Shown one piece after another: positions 1 through 7,445 of a stretch of 11,762 nt of DNA. Every line of letters starts with the position of its first letter. The stretch's first letter is position 1. The position numbers and the translations under genes were made by a program. Where the stretch lies: NCBI GenBank assembly GCA_035503975.1, contig DATJST010000337.1:1-11762 (forward strand), read 5' to 3'. Source of the DNA: DATJMJ01 sp035503975 (GTDB lineage: Bacteria > Actinomycetota > Acidimicrobiia > Acidimicrobiales > Palsa-688). A model generated the notes under the pieces. That model saw only the letters and a program-made list of their open reading frames with translations, did no database searches and was not told the DNA's origin.

Positions 1-617
1 CAACCAGCAAGCTGGTCGGCTTCGTCGAGGTACTGGGTGGTCAACAGCACCGTAGCCCCGGCTGCTGCCTGCGCCAAGATGATGTCCCACATGGCGGCCC
101 GGGCGCGCGGGTCAAGGCCCGTGGTGGGCTCATCGAGGAAGAGCACCTCGGGCTGGCTAAGGAGCCCAGCGGCGAGGTCCAGCTTTCGCCGCATGCCCCC
201 CGAGTAGGTCCCCACGCGTCGGTCGGCCGCGTCGCCGAGGTCGAACCGCTCCAGCAGCTCGCTGGCCCGCGCCCGGGCTGCCGGCGCGCTCAGGTGGGCG
301 AGCCTGCCCATCATCTCGAGCGTCTCGCGTCCGGTTTGCAGTGCGTCGAGAGTGATCTCCTGGCCTGTGAGGCTTATCCTCCGGCGGACCTCGTGCCTCT
401 GGGCCACGATGTCGTAGCCGGCAACGCTCGCGCGGCCTCCGTCGGGACGAGCCAGGGTGGAAAGGACCCGTACGGCAGTGGTCTTGCCGGCGCCGTTGGG
501 CCCCAGCAGGGCGAACACGCTCCCGGCCGGGACGCTGAGCTCAAGGCCGGCGAGGGCAGTCTTCGCTCCGTACGACTTGGCGAGTGCCGTGGACCATATG
601 GCTGGCTCGTTCGGCAA
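1..617 (-). CDS. DrrA-type ABC transporter ATP-binding protein (3' end outside window)
   Basis: This is the ATP-hydrolysing subunit of a daunorubicin/drug-resistance type ABC exporter; it would work at the inner face of the membrane with a DrrB-like permease, probably encoded beyond the left edge. About 205 residues are visible. Walker A (GPNGAGKTT) is near residues 39-47, the ABC signature YSGGM at 138-142 and Walker B LFLDEP near 159-164. The switch region reads TTQYLDEADQ, with Gln where most ABC ATPases have His, which is typical of the DrrA subfamily. No suitable ATG lies in frame; a TTG at 617-615 follows AGGAAG with 10 bases between, and the frame is closed by a stop upstream, so TTG is the preferred start. 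It is divergent from the tetR gene at 702. Family is certain; the exported substrate cannot be told from sequence. Confidence 0.93.
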   Translation of the reverse strand, partial: MPNEPAIWSTALAKSYGAKTALAGLELSVPAGSVFALLGPNGAGKTTAVRVLSTLARPDGGRASVAGYDIVAQRHEVRRRISLTGQEITLDALQTGRETLEMMGRLAHLSAPAARARASELLERFDLGDAADRRVGTYSGGMRRKLDLAAGLLSQPEVLFLDEPTTGLDPRARAAMWDIILAQAAAGATVLLTTQYLDEADQLAG

Positions 618-652
618 GGTTGTCTCGCTTCCTGCGTAGTAGATACGCTCAT

Positions 653-667
653 GTGCGTATAACGCAC
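653..667. promoter_or_regulatory. Candidate TetR operator (15-bp palindrome)
   Basis: GTGCGT-ATA-ACGCAC is a perfect 6-bp inverted repeat with a 3-bp centre. It lies between the divergent ABC ATPase and tetR genes, just downstream of the predicted minus-strand transcription start. Related motifs lie nearby: ATACGCT at 643-649 and 685-691. Size, symmetry and place suit a TetR dimer repressing the transporter; binding is inferred. Confidence 0.6.
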
Positions 668-679
668 GCTTAACGTCTT

Positions 680-708
680 ACGGTATACGCTGATCTTGTG
701 CATGTCAA
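680..708 (-). promoter_or_regulatory. Sigma70-like promoter of the ABC ATPase gene
   Basis: On the minus strand a perfect -35 TTGACA (703-708) is separated by 17 bp from TACCGT (680-685), a -10 with T, A and final T in the key places. Predicted transcription starts near 673, upstream of the 653-667 palindrome, so a repressor there would block early elongation. The -35 overlaps the proposed tetR start codon at 702-704, so the two genes may interfere with each other's transcription. Confidence 0.6.
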
Positions 709-1544
709 GCGGGCCGCTTTCGGCGGGGGTGGTGAGAGTGATCCAGGGGAACGGCGAAGTTGACGGGAAGCCTGTGTTGCCACCGGTCATCGAGCTCGCC
801 TGGGGCTTGCGCGAACGGACCGGCCGGGGCACTCGCAGGGGCCTCAGCCTCGAGCGGGTGGTAGCCGCCGGCATCAAGGTCGCACTCACCGAGGGGATCG
901 GTGCCCTCTCGATGGCCCGCGTCGCTGCCGAGCTCGGCGCGGCCACCATGTCCCTGTACAGGTACGTAGCGGCCAAGGACGAACTGCTCACCCTCATGGT
1001 CGACACCGCACTGGGCCCCCCTCCTGGGTCCGTCCTGGACCAGACAGGTTGGCGAGCGGGGATGACGGCTTGGGCGGAGGGAGTCCGGGCGGCCTACCTG
1101 CGCCACCCCTGGGCGCTCCGCGTCCCCGTGATGGGGCCTCCATTGGGGCCGAACAACATCGCCTGGCTCGAGGCCGCCCTCCGGGCGCTCGCCAGCACCC
1201 CGCTGGCGGACCTGCAAAAGCTGAGATTGGTGACCCTGATCAGCTTCTTCGTGCGCAGCGAGCTCACGTTGAGCCTGGATGTGGTGGCAGAAACGGCGGG
1301 GTCGGCGGGCGAGGAGCCCTCCACAGCTGGCTACGGGGCCATGCTGGCCCAGCTCACTGACCCCCTGCGTTTCCCGGCCCTCCACAAGATGATCGCCTCT
1401 GGGGGCTTCGAAGGTAACAAGGACCCAGACGCCCAGTTCAACTTCGGCCTGGGATGCATCTTGGACGGGGTGGACGCTCTGGTACGCAAGGCCCCGCCCG
1501 CCCGCTCGCGCCCAGCCCGCTCGGGCCACCGCGGCTCGGCATGA
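702..1544 (+). CDS. TetR-family transcriptional repressor
   Basis: A one-component repressor of about 280 residues, probably controlling the divergent ABC exporter. The N-terminal DNA-binding domain spans about residues 49-96, with the helix-turn-helix near 70-89 (LSMARVAAELGAATMSLYRY), an almost canonical TetR recognition helix. The rest is a helical ligand and dimer domain of the kind linked to tetracycline-repressor-like C-terminal regions, followed by a short Arg/Pro/Ser-rich tail. The start is uncertain: TTG at 696, ATG at 702 and GTGs at 729-738 are all in frame and none has a good ribosome-binding site. TATACG at 684-689 would fit a -10 for a leaderless message starting near 702, but no convincing -35 is seen. 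The ligand is unknown; a hydrophobic drug-like compound is usual for this pairing. Confidence 0.92.
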   Translation: MSSGPLSAGVVRVIQGNGEVDGKPVLPPVIELAWGLRERTGRGTRRGLSLERVVAAGIKVALTEGIGALSMARVAAELGAATMSLYRYVAAKDELLTLMVDTALGPPPGSVLDQTGWRAGMTAWAEGVRAAYLRHPWALRVPVMGPPLGPNNIAWLEAALRALASTPLADLQKLRLVTLISFFVRSELTLSLDVVAETAGSAGEEPSTAGYGAMLAQLTDPLRFPALHKMIASGGFEGNKDPDAQFNFGLGCILDGVDALVRKAPPARSRPARSGHRGSA

Positions 1545-1764
1545 ACACGATCGAGTCGACTTCCTCGTGGGTGGCTCGCCCGACCGTGTGCGTCGTCGGT
1601 TGATCGTGCGGCGGCGCAGAGTCGCACGTCCCGCTGCCGAGGCCCAGGGCAACCCCCGTGGCCCCGCCCGTTCCGGACAACCCAGTCCACCTGCTCGGTG
1701 GCCCCGTTCCACGCGGTTGGCCGGACCCCGGATGCTTACCCGGTTACCTGCATAGCATCCGGTT
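1545..1764. other. Gene-free stretch after tetR
   Basis: No frame on either strand gives a recognisable protein; the open frames are GC-rich shadows. The only structure seen is the inverted repeat at 1728-1762. Confidence 0.6.
1728..1762. repeat. Inverted repeat, 9-bp perfect arms
   Basis: CCGGATGCT (1728-1736) pairs exactly with AGCATCCGG (1754-1762) across a 17-base loop. There is no T-run after it and it sits 180 bp past the tetR stop, so it is not a convincing terminator. It lies just before the aldo/keto reductase remnant and might mark a rearrangement edge or an operator. Confidence 0.55.
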
Positions 1765-2097
1765 ATGCCGGTGACACGCCCGGGCAGCACCCGTGCCCGC
1801 GGCGAACTAAACGGGTCGGCCCTCGTGCATCCCCTCGGCGTCCTGCGCCATGAACGCGCCCAAAACTCGTTGCCCCTCCTAGGCGCGTTGCGGGCGGTGG
1901 CGGCCAAGCATGAGGCCACTCCTGCAGCCATCGCCCTTGCCTGGGCCACCGGCCACGGCCCAGTAGTCGTCATCCCGGGCGCCACCACGATCGAGCAGCT
2001 CGAAGCCAACGTCGCCGCCGGTGACATCACCCTTGACCCTGGTGAGGTGGAAGCCCTTGAAGCCGCCGCCGACCAAGTCCGGCACCCCACGATATGA
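1765..2097 (+). pseudogene. Aldo/keto reductase C-terminal remnant
   Basis: The frame encodes 110 residues, of which roughly the last 80 (from about position 1858) match the end of NADPH-dependent aldo/keto reductases: the segment with ALRAVAAKHEATPAAIALAW, then VVVIPGATTIEQLEAN, then a final helix DPGEVEALEAAAD. Intact enzymes have about 280-330 residues, and the barrel strands carrying the catalytic Asp, Tyr, Lys and His are absent here and not found in other frames upstream. The first 30 residues look random. This is most likely a 5'-deleted pseudogene; a functional 110-residue oxidoreductase is not plausible. Confidence 0.8.
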
Positions 2098-2516
2098 ACT
2101 TCGTCCCCTGCTCGACGATGCCGAGGCGACGTGCCTCATCGCCTTGGCCGAGGCAACACCATGGGTCGCCACGAACCGAGCTGGAGGACCAGCTCGTAGC
2201 GCCGGGCTCCCGATTATCGATTATGCGTTGCCCAAGAACCTCCTATTGTTCAAGGCAAATCCGAGCAGATCGACGGATATTGCCAGTGTGAACAGGGGAA
2301 TTTTCGGTGCGGGTGCGCTCCAGAACGAACGCTCACATTATCGGGGCAAGGCTCGATAATCTGTCCTGGAGCCCGAAAGTCGGCCATTCTTGGACATGGC
2401 TGCCGAGATCGCCGAATCGGTATTGTCCTCCGGCTACGTTGGGGTCGGCGGCTTGGCGAGCAATAATCCCAATTACGCGCTCCCACCGGCCCAAACGCGC
2501 CCGGATGGTCGTTGAT
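2098..2516. other. Intergenic region between the AKR remnant and the LuxR gene end
   Basis: The two flanking genes converge here. No open frame resembles a protein family. Part of it (about 2205-2420) looks richer in A and T than the surroundings and carries small repeats: a tandem CGATTAT at 2211-2224 and the hairpin at 2337-2360. It may hold the 3' ends of both transcripts; no T-rich terminator is clear. Confidence 0.55.
2337..2360. repeat. Hairpin ATTATCG / CGATAAT
   Basis: Perfect 7-bp arms at 2337-2343 and 2354-2360 enclose 10 bases. ATTATCG also occurs at 2213-2219 next to a tandem CGATTAT. It could be a weak bidirectional 3' end structure between converging genes, or a protein site; no T-run supports a terminator. 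Confidence 0.45.
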
Positions 2517-5273
2517 CTAGGTTGCCTTCAGATGCCTAGGCAGCTCCCTCCGAGAGCGGATGCCCAGCTTCGAGTAGGCCGAGGTCAAATGGTGCTCAAC
2601 GGTCTTGATGGATATGAATAACCGGTTCGCGATTTCCTCGTTCGTTGCGCCCTCGATGGCCAGAGCCGTCACACTTCGCTCCTGGGTGCTCAACTGCTTC
2701 GAACTTTGCCGGGGACGCCGCCCGCCACTTGCCTTTAGCTCGGTCCACGCTTGTGCTGCCAAGCGGGCCCCGCCGCAGGCCTCGCTCTCTTCGATCGCCT
2801 GAGCGAGCGGCGCCCGTGCGAGCGCTGGCTGGCGGTTGCGCCGCAGAAAACGCCCATAGATCAGCCGGGCCCGGGCTCGCCGGATCGGCAGGTCAATACC
2901 CTCCAGGATGTCGACGGCTTGCCGGTGGTGATGTTCGGCTTCTTCCAGGGCGCCTCTGGCCTCCGCCAGGCCGGCTCTTCCGAGGGCAGCCACCGACCGT
3001 GGCCAGCGGCATGGCAGCCTTTGCGTGACTTTGTCGAGGTGCTCGACCAGTGCTAGCGCTTCACCGAGCAAGCCGGCGCGCAGGAACGCGACCATCGCGG
3101 TGTCAGCCCATGGGGCCCAGCATGGCTCCAGGACGCCAAGCCGTTCGTCCAAGTCGCGCATTTCCCGCGCCAGCCTCACTGCTTCGGAGGTGTGCCCCGC
3201 GTCCAGCGCCAGCTCGGCTTGGATACGCCAAAGCTGGGTCCGGAACCAGGGGAACTGCGCGGAGGCGAGGAGCTCAGCTTTGCCCGTTTCAGAGAGGGCG
3301 GTCGCCACGTCACCTTCTTCCACCGCCAGCATGGCCAGGATGATCCCCCACTGTTCCTTGGCCTCTGGGTACCCGGCCGCCGCCCCTATCCCCGCCATTT
3401 TGTCGAGGGTTTTGTGGGAGCGGACGAGACGACCGCGCCACCAGTCGCCAGCGGCATGGATGAGGGCGAGCATGGCCAGTGTCATGAGAGCCCCATACCG
3501 CCCAGCCATCTCCCAGGCGGTGGCAAAGAGCTCGTCGGCTTCGTCGAAACGCTCCACAAAGAGCCTCGAGTCAAAAGCCGCGGCCAGCATCATCAGGAAC
3601 GCCGTCGGGGAGGCCGACCTCATCACCGACGCCAGGTTGGCCGGGCCCAAAGCGGCCCGGATCGCATCGGTCCCTTCGGGCTCGCCGGCCAACGCGACGG
3701 CCGTCCCCCACGCCAGTTCCACCTCGGTGCGTAGCGGCATCGGGACCTGGACCCTGAGCCCCCGAAGCCGCTCCACCCAAGGGCTCACTGCACGCGGGCC
3801 GATGACCTTGCTGAGCACCATCACCGCAGGTGCGAGCACCTCGGCCAGCCTTTCGCCCCCCTCGGCCGCTTCGACCGCTTCTGTATAGCGCACACGGACC
3901 ACCTCAAGGTCGTCGACGCTGTAGGCGATCCTGGCTAACATCACCATGGCGTCTATCCGTTCATCGCGGTTCGCGGCCTGCTCGAGGGCGCGGAGGCAGG
4001 CCTCCTTCGCCCGTTCGGGACGCCCAGTCGCGAGGTCGGCTTCGGCCAGCTCCAGCAGGAGCCTCGGGGCGGCCCGGTTGCCCGCCAGCTCGACGGCCGC
4101 GGCCAAGTACTTGACCGCACTGTCCAACGCGCCGGCTGCCAGGGCGTTGCGGCCGGCCACGCCCAGGACCTCGATCGCGGTTTTGTCACCCATTAAATGG
4201 CCTGACAGGGCGTGCGCTGCCGCTTTAGCCGGGTCTTCCCCCATGACGAGGAGGCCACGCAACGCCGCCGCGTGAAGGCGAGACCTCTCAGGTTGCTCAA
4301 CCGATTCGTACAACGCCTGGGCGAACAAAGGGTGAGCGAACTCGACTTGGCCGTCGGCTTGAGCACGTGCCAAGCCGGCGCTGATAAGAACCCCCAACGC
4401 GGAGCTCACTTTTGCGTCACCGACGCCTGTCATGGCCGACACGAGGCGAGGCCAGAACCGTATACCCGCGACGCTGGCGGTTCTGGCTACCTGGAGCACG
4501 TCGGGGGCCAATCCCGAGAAACGAGACACTAGGCGGTTGCTTGGGGTGCTCGCCGAGCTGGCTGGGCCAGAACTGGTCCCCGCGTGAACAGCAGCACCTG
4601 CTTGGGTTAGGAGGAAAGGGTTGCCTGCACACGACGACAACAGCGCTTCGAGCTCGTCTGGCGCCAGTTGTCTTTGCGCCGCACGCTCCAATACCTGAGC
4701 CGCTGTGCGACCGCCGAGCGGGGCCAAGCGTTGGATGCCCGCCTGTCCCGAGGCAGCTAATTCTTCGGCCAGGTCGGCGGCGTCGCGGGGCCATGGCCGC
4801 AGCGCTGCGACCACTCCTAGGGCGTTGCCGCCAAGGCGGCGGAGGAGGAAGGCCAGCAGTGACAGCGAGTCCGGGTCGGCCCAGTGCAGGTCGTCGATAA
4901 GCAGCACGAAGGGGTGGGCCTGGCAGGTCCCTCTGAGGGCGCGGGCGCAGCGCTGGTACAAACTGGCGCGGAGGTCAGCCGAGCCGAGGCCAGGGACGGC
5001 CCCTAAGTCGCTGAGCGGTGCCAGAGCCTGGCTCAAGAGGCCGAACGGGAGGGCGGCCTCGGAGGCGGCGCCTTCGGCCCATCCGACAGCGAGCTCTCGG
5101 GCCGCAGACTTCGCGCGACCGATGAGGCTCGTTTTGCCCAGGCCTGCCTCACCGATGAGGAACACGACGGAGTACTCACCTCGCCGTGCTGCCTCGACGG
5201 TGGCCTCGACCGCGGCGAGAGGAGCCTCTCGCTCGAACAGTGTCAGCTCCAAGCGTGCCGTCAGCTCAGCCAT
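2517..5273 (-). CDS. LAL-type LuxR transcriptional regulator with AAA ATPase domain
   Basis: A large ATP-binding LuxR-family (MalT-like) activator of about 918 residues. An N-terminal STAND/AAA-type ATPase carries Walker A GEAGLGKTS at residues 41-49 and Walker B VLLIDD at 123-128 followed by LHWADPDSL. A long helical, TPR-like sensor region rich in Ala, Leu and Arg fills the middle. The last ~60 residues form a LuxR helix-turn-helix (LSTQERSVTALAIEG, then ATNEEIANRLFISIKTVEHH). The open frame runs on upstream to 5519, but ATG 5273 gives the family's usual beginning (LFEREAPLAAVE). A TAATGT -10 ends 7 bases before it, fitting a leaderless message. It is divergent from the secreted repeat protein at 5380, 106 bp away, its most obvious candidate target. 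The inducer is unknown. Confidence 0.93.
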   Translation of the reverse strand: MAELTARLELTLFEREAPLAAVEATVEAARRGEYSVVFLIGEAGLGKTSLIGRAKSAARELAVGWAEGAASEAALPFGLLSQALAPLSDLGAVPGLGSADLRASLYQRCARALRGTCQAHPFVLLIDDLHWADPDSLSLLAFLLRRLGGNALGVVAALRPWPRDAADLAEELAASGQAGIQRLAPLGGRTAAQVLERAAQRQLAPDELEALLSSCAGNPFLLTQAGAAVHAGTSSGPASSASTPSNRLVSRFSGLAPDVLQVARTASVAGIRFWPRLVSAMTGVGDAKVSSALGVLISAGLARAQADGQVEFAHPLFAQALYESVEQPERSRLHAAALRGLLVMGEDPAKAAAHALSGHLMGDKTAIEVLGVAGRNALAAGALDSAVKYLAAAVELAGNRAAPRLLLELAEADLATGRPERAKEACLRALEQAANRDERIDAMVMLARIAYSVDDLEVVRVRYTEAVEAAEGGERLAEVLAPAVMVLSKVIGPRAVSPWVERLRGLRVQVPMPLRTEVELAWGTAVALAGEPEGTDAIRAALGPANLASVMRSASPTAFLMMLAAAFDSRLFVERFDEADELFATAWEMAGRYGALMTLAMLALIHAAGDWWRGRLVRSHKTLDKMAGIGAAAGYPEAKEQWGIILAMLAVEEGDVATALSETGKAELLASAQFPWFRTQLWRIQAELALDAGHTSEAVRLAREMRDLDERLGVLEPCWAPWADTAMVAFLRAGLLGEALALVEHLDKVTQRLPCRWPRSVAALGRAGLAEARGALEEAEHHHRQAVDILEGIDLPIRRARARLIYGRFLRRNRQPALARAPLAQAIEESEACGGARLAAQAWTELKASGGRRPRQSSKQLSTQERSVTALAIEGATNEEIANRLFISIKTVEHHLTSAYSKLGIRSRRELPRHLKAT

Positions 5274-5280
5274 CGACAAA

Positions 5281-5286
5281 ACATTA
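5281..5286 (-). promoter_or_regulatory. -10 element, leaderless start of the LuxR gene
   Basis: On the minus strand TAATGT (5286-5281) is followed by 7 bases and then the ATG at 5273-5271. This distance puts the transcription start at or beside the start codon, as in actinobacterial leaderless genes. No good Shine-Dalgarno sequence is near that ATG, which agrees. No clear -35 is seen at 17-18 bp. Confidence 0.45.
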
Positions 5287-5379
5287 GGGTCCCCGTCCTG
5301 CTCACGGTGCAAAGACAAGGGTCGCTCCCTGATGCAGTTGGGCTGGCTCGTGGCTCCAATGGGGAGGGAGGTGACAGAC

Positions 5380-6393
5380 ATGAGCCGAGTGCCGAGCACG
5401 GCAGGCGCAATACTGGTGGCAGTAGCGACGTTGTTGGGATCAACGACCCCGTCAGGAACAGAAGCGATCGTGCGCGCAGGACCGGCCGGCACGATAGTGG
5501 TCGCCTCGCAGGTCAGCACATATGGCTCCGTCCTGGAAGTGGGTGGCGTGTCGGGCCCGGGCCAGCTGGGCGGCTACGCGCTCTACGAGAACAGTGCCGA
5601 CACTGTTGGCGGCTTCATGTGCGGCACGAGCCGTGCCTCGGCCGTCGACCTCGTGGCGGGGGGCAGAGGTCCCCTGTCTTGCACCGGCCCTGAGAGCGAC
5701 ATGGTCGACGCCGTCGGGACCGACGACTGGCCCGCATTGACCACCATGGGGCCACCGGTCGCGGGACATGGCGTGAACCCTCAACTGATCCGGACGGTCT
5801 ATCGCCAGGGGATCGGCCGACAGGTGACTTATGCGGGGCACCCTCTCTATCTGTTCCATTCAGACCAACCGCCCGCCGATGGCTACCCTCCCCTCGGAGA
5901 GGGCTTCTTTGAGACGGTCCTCCCCATGCCCCCTTGGCACGTCCTGTGGGACCTCGTGTCGGCGTCGGACGGGCTCCCTGACCCTGGCCCGGCATCGATA
6001 GAGACCGAGACGCTGCCCGATGGCAAGAAAGTGCTGGCCGCTGCGGAGTTCCCTACCGGTTTCGGGGGCGCCGTCACGGTGTACTCCTACAGCCTCGACC
6101 ATGCGGGGCATAGCGCCTGTAGCGGGGCATGCGCCGTCGAGTGGATCCCCGTCCTTACCAGTGGTGCACCACGGGGCATTCTGGGCGTCGTGACCAAGGA
6201 TCTCGGGACGCTGCGGCGGCTGGACGGTGAGGAACAAGTCACATATGAAGGCAAACCGCTCTATCTCTACTCACGCGAGAAGTTCGTCTTCCCGCCGCCG
6301 GTGTCGCTCCCCCAGACAACCGCTACTGCGGGTAACGGTGACGGCTTGAAGTGGCCTGGCGGGGGCACGTTCTCGGTCATTCCATCGAAATAG
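5380..6393 (+). CDS. Secreted repeat protein, COG4315 / Lipoprotein_15-like
   Basis: An exported protein of 337 residues and unknown biochemical role. A signal peptide is visible (hydrophobic core at about residues 8-20, likely cleavage near Ala29); there is no lipobox cysteine, so it is probably released or wall-bound. Two copies of the family signature occur: VTYAGHPLYLFHSD and VTYEGKPLYLYSRE, the second preceded by ACSGACAVEWIPVLTSG, the CxxxC-W-P-L pattern typical of this repeat. A degenerate first half-repeat (GYALYENSADT with nearby cysteines) makes two full repeat units. The ATG at 5380 follows GGGAGGGAGGTGA by 6-7 bases, which decides against the longer frame starting at 4705. The gene faces away from the LAL regulator and ends in its own terminator. 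Confidence 0.88.
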   Translation: MSRVPSTAGAILVAVATLLGSTTPSGTEAIVRAGPAGTIVVASQVSTYGSVLEVGGVSGPGQLGGYALYENSADTVGGFMCGTSRASAVDLVAGGRGPLSCTGPESDMVDAVGTDDWPALTTMGPPVAGHGVNPQLIRTVYRQGIGRQVTYAGHPLYLFHSDQPPADGYPPLGEGFFETVLPMPPWHVLWDLVSASDGLPDPGPASIETETLPDGKKVLAAAEFPTGFGGAVTVYSYSLDHAGHSACSGACAVEWIPVLTSGAPRGILGVVTKDLGTLRRLDGEEQVTYEGKPLYLYSREKFVFPPPVSLPQTTATAGNGDGLKWPGGGTFSVIPSK

Positions 6394-6420
6394 CGGGGCG
6401 GGATAACGTGCCCCCCTTTT
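6361..6420 (+). terminator. Rho-independent terminator overlapping the gene end
   Basis: GGGGGCACGTT (6361-6371) pairs perfectly with AACGTGCCCCC (6405-6415), an 11-bp GC-rich stem, followed by C and TTTT (6417-6420). The left arm is inside the last codons of the secreted protein gene and the stop codon (6391-6393) is in the 33-base loop. The long loop is the only weakness. Confidence 0.6.
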
Positions 6421-6793
6421 CCGATCGACGAGCACCAGAGGGAACGCTGTCAGAAGCTTTTCTGCAGTGCTTGCCGGGGTGGCCGTCCCGTTCGATGTCC
6501 TGCAGGCAACTTCGGCGAGCGCCAGCCACCTCGCCCCGGTGAAGCAGCGGGGTGACCGGAACGAACGAACAGGGAGATGCGGCGGACCGAGCTTGTAGGG
6601 ACGGCTGACACTGGTGCCGTGAGCCTTGTCCGAACGTCCTGTTATGTGTGCCTAAAAGCGCTGGATTTACAACCAAGATCCACGCAGATCGATGGTGCGC
6701 CGCTCGCGGACGGTGGGCACGCCGGCCGACAGAATGTGCCCCCATGCCCGACCCGGTCGCTATCCAGGACCGCAGGCGTCACAGCGCCGTCGT
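6421..6793. other. Intergenic region before vapB
   Basis: No recognisable coding, tRNA or repeat signal was found on either strand. The short open frames have unstructured Arg/Pro/Ser-rich products typical of GC-rich shadows. The vapB promoter should be here, but no hexamer pair is convincing. Confidence 0.5.
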
Positions 6794-7045
6794 ATGCTGG
6801 TGACGTTGAGCGCGCTTGGTGACGACAACGTGCGTGAGCTGGTCGTCGCCGGGGACGGGAGCATCCCGGCCGACCAGCTGCGGGTGCCCGGGCTGTTGCC
6901 TGGCGCTCACTTGCGAGTGGTCGAGGCTGCCGTGGCACCCAGTGGCGAGCGCTTGGCTGGCTCGCTCCCCGAGTTCGCCGACCTGGCCTGGGAGGACTTC
7001 GAACGTGGCAGTGAGCTCGCCTGCCGGGACGCCGAAGCCTCGTGA
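6794..7045 (+). CDS. VapB-like antitoxin
   Basis: An 83-residue protein directly upstream of, and overlapping by 4 bases (GTGA), a PIN-domain toxin gene, the classical VapBC order. The N-terminal half contains GSIPADQLRVPGLLPGAHLRVVEA, which resembles the swapped-hairpin AbrB/MazE DNA-binding fold. The C-terminal half (SLPEFADLAWEDFERGSELA) is acidic and aromatic, as expected for the toxin-wrapping segment. ATG 6794 has no clear ribosome-binding site; in-frame GTG 6800, TTG 6806 and an upstream ATG 6734 are alternatives. It would neutralise the toxin and repress its own promoter. Since the toxin gene is broken, this may be an orphan antitoxin. Confidence 0.75.
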   Translation: MLVTLSALGDDNVRELVVAGDGSIPADQLRVPGLLPGAHLRVVEAAVAPSGERLAGSLPEFADLAWEDFERGSELACRDAEAS

Positions 7046-7441
7046 GGGTAGTCGCAGACTCCCACGCCATCGTCTGGTACGCCCAAGGCTCCAAGCGGCT
7101 TCCCGAGCGCGCCAGCGAGGTGCTGGCCGAAGCAGAAGCCGAAAGGTCCTTAGTAGTTTCGATGGCCAGGTTGATCGACCTCTGGTACGTGAGCCAGACA
7201 ACGCAGTCGGTCACTGCCGAGCAGCTCGGGACGCTTCGTGGGCGCCTCGGCTCGTCGGAGGCTGTCGTCCTCGAGCCCGTGACCCGCCGTGATCGCGGAC
7301 GCCACGACCACCATCCCCAGGGCCGCCGTGCCCGACCCCTGGGACCGGCTCATCATGGCGACCGCGATCGCCCTTCAAGCGCCACTTGTGACGAGGGACT
7401 CCGCTGTCCGCGCTTCTGGGTTGGTGGAGACCATCTGGTGA
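7042..7441 (+). pseudogene. VapC PIN-domain toxin, frameshifted
   Basis: VapC toxins are Mg-dependent ribonucleases. The GTG start overlaps the antitoxin stop. The first frame gives VVADSHAIVWYAQGS (Asp6, first acidic residue), SMARLIDLWYVSQ (Asp46 where many PIN domains have Glu) and LEPVT, and then loses similarity. A second frame, from about 7283, resumes with AVIADATTIPRAAVPDPWDRLIMATA-type residues and VTRDSAV, giving the two remaining acidic positions, and stops at TGA 7439-7441. The break is in GTGACCCGCCGTG at 7279-7291; restoring two bases would read V-T-P-A-V, the usual family sequence. The joined product would have about 133 residues, normal for VapC. Without correction the first frame runs on to 7485 with an unrelated tail lacking half the active site. 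A sequencing error cannot be ruled out. Confidence 0.85.
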
Positions 7442-7445
7442 ATCT

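Noticed and set aside
705..2090. Long minus-strand open frame (461 codons) opposite tetR
   Set aside because: Arg/Pro/Gly-rich product with no domain, lying antisense to a clear TetR gene; it is a GC-rich shadow.
3025..3888. Plus-strand Ser/Ala-rich open frame of 287 codons
   Set aside because: Exact antisense of the LAL helical region; low-complexity product without start signals.
4705..5379. N-terminal extension of the secreted protein frame
   Set aside because: It is antisense to the LAL regulator's ATPase domain, and a strong ribosome-binding site plus signal peptide place the start at 5380.
5274..5519. Longer LuxR start at 5519
   Set aside because: The extra 82 residues match no domain and lie over the divergent gene; ATG 5273 gives the normal family start behind a -10.
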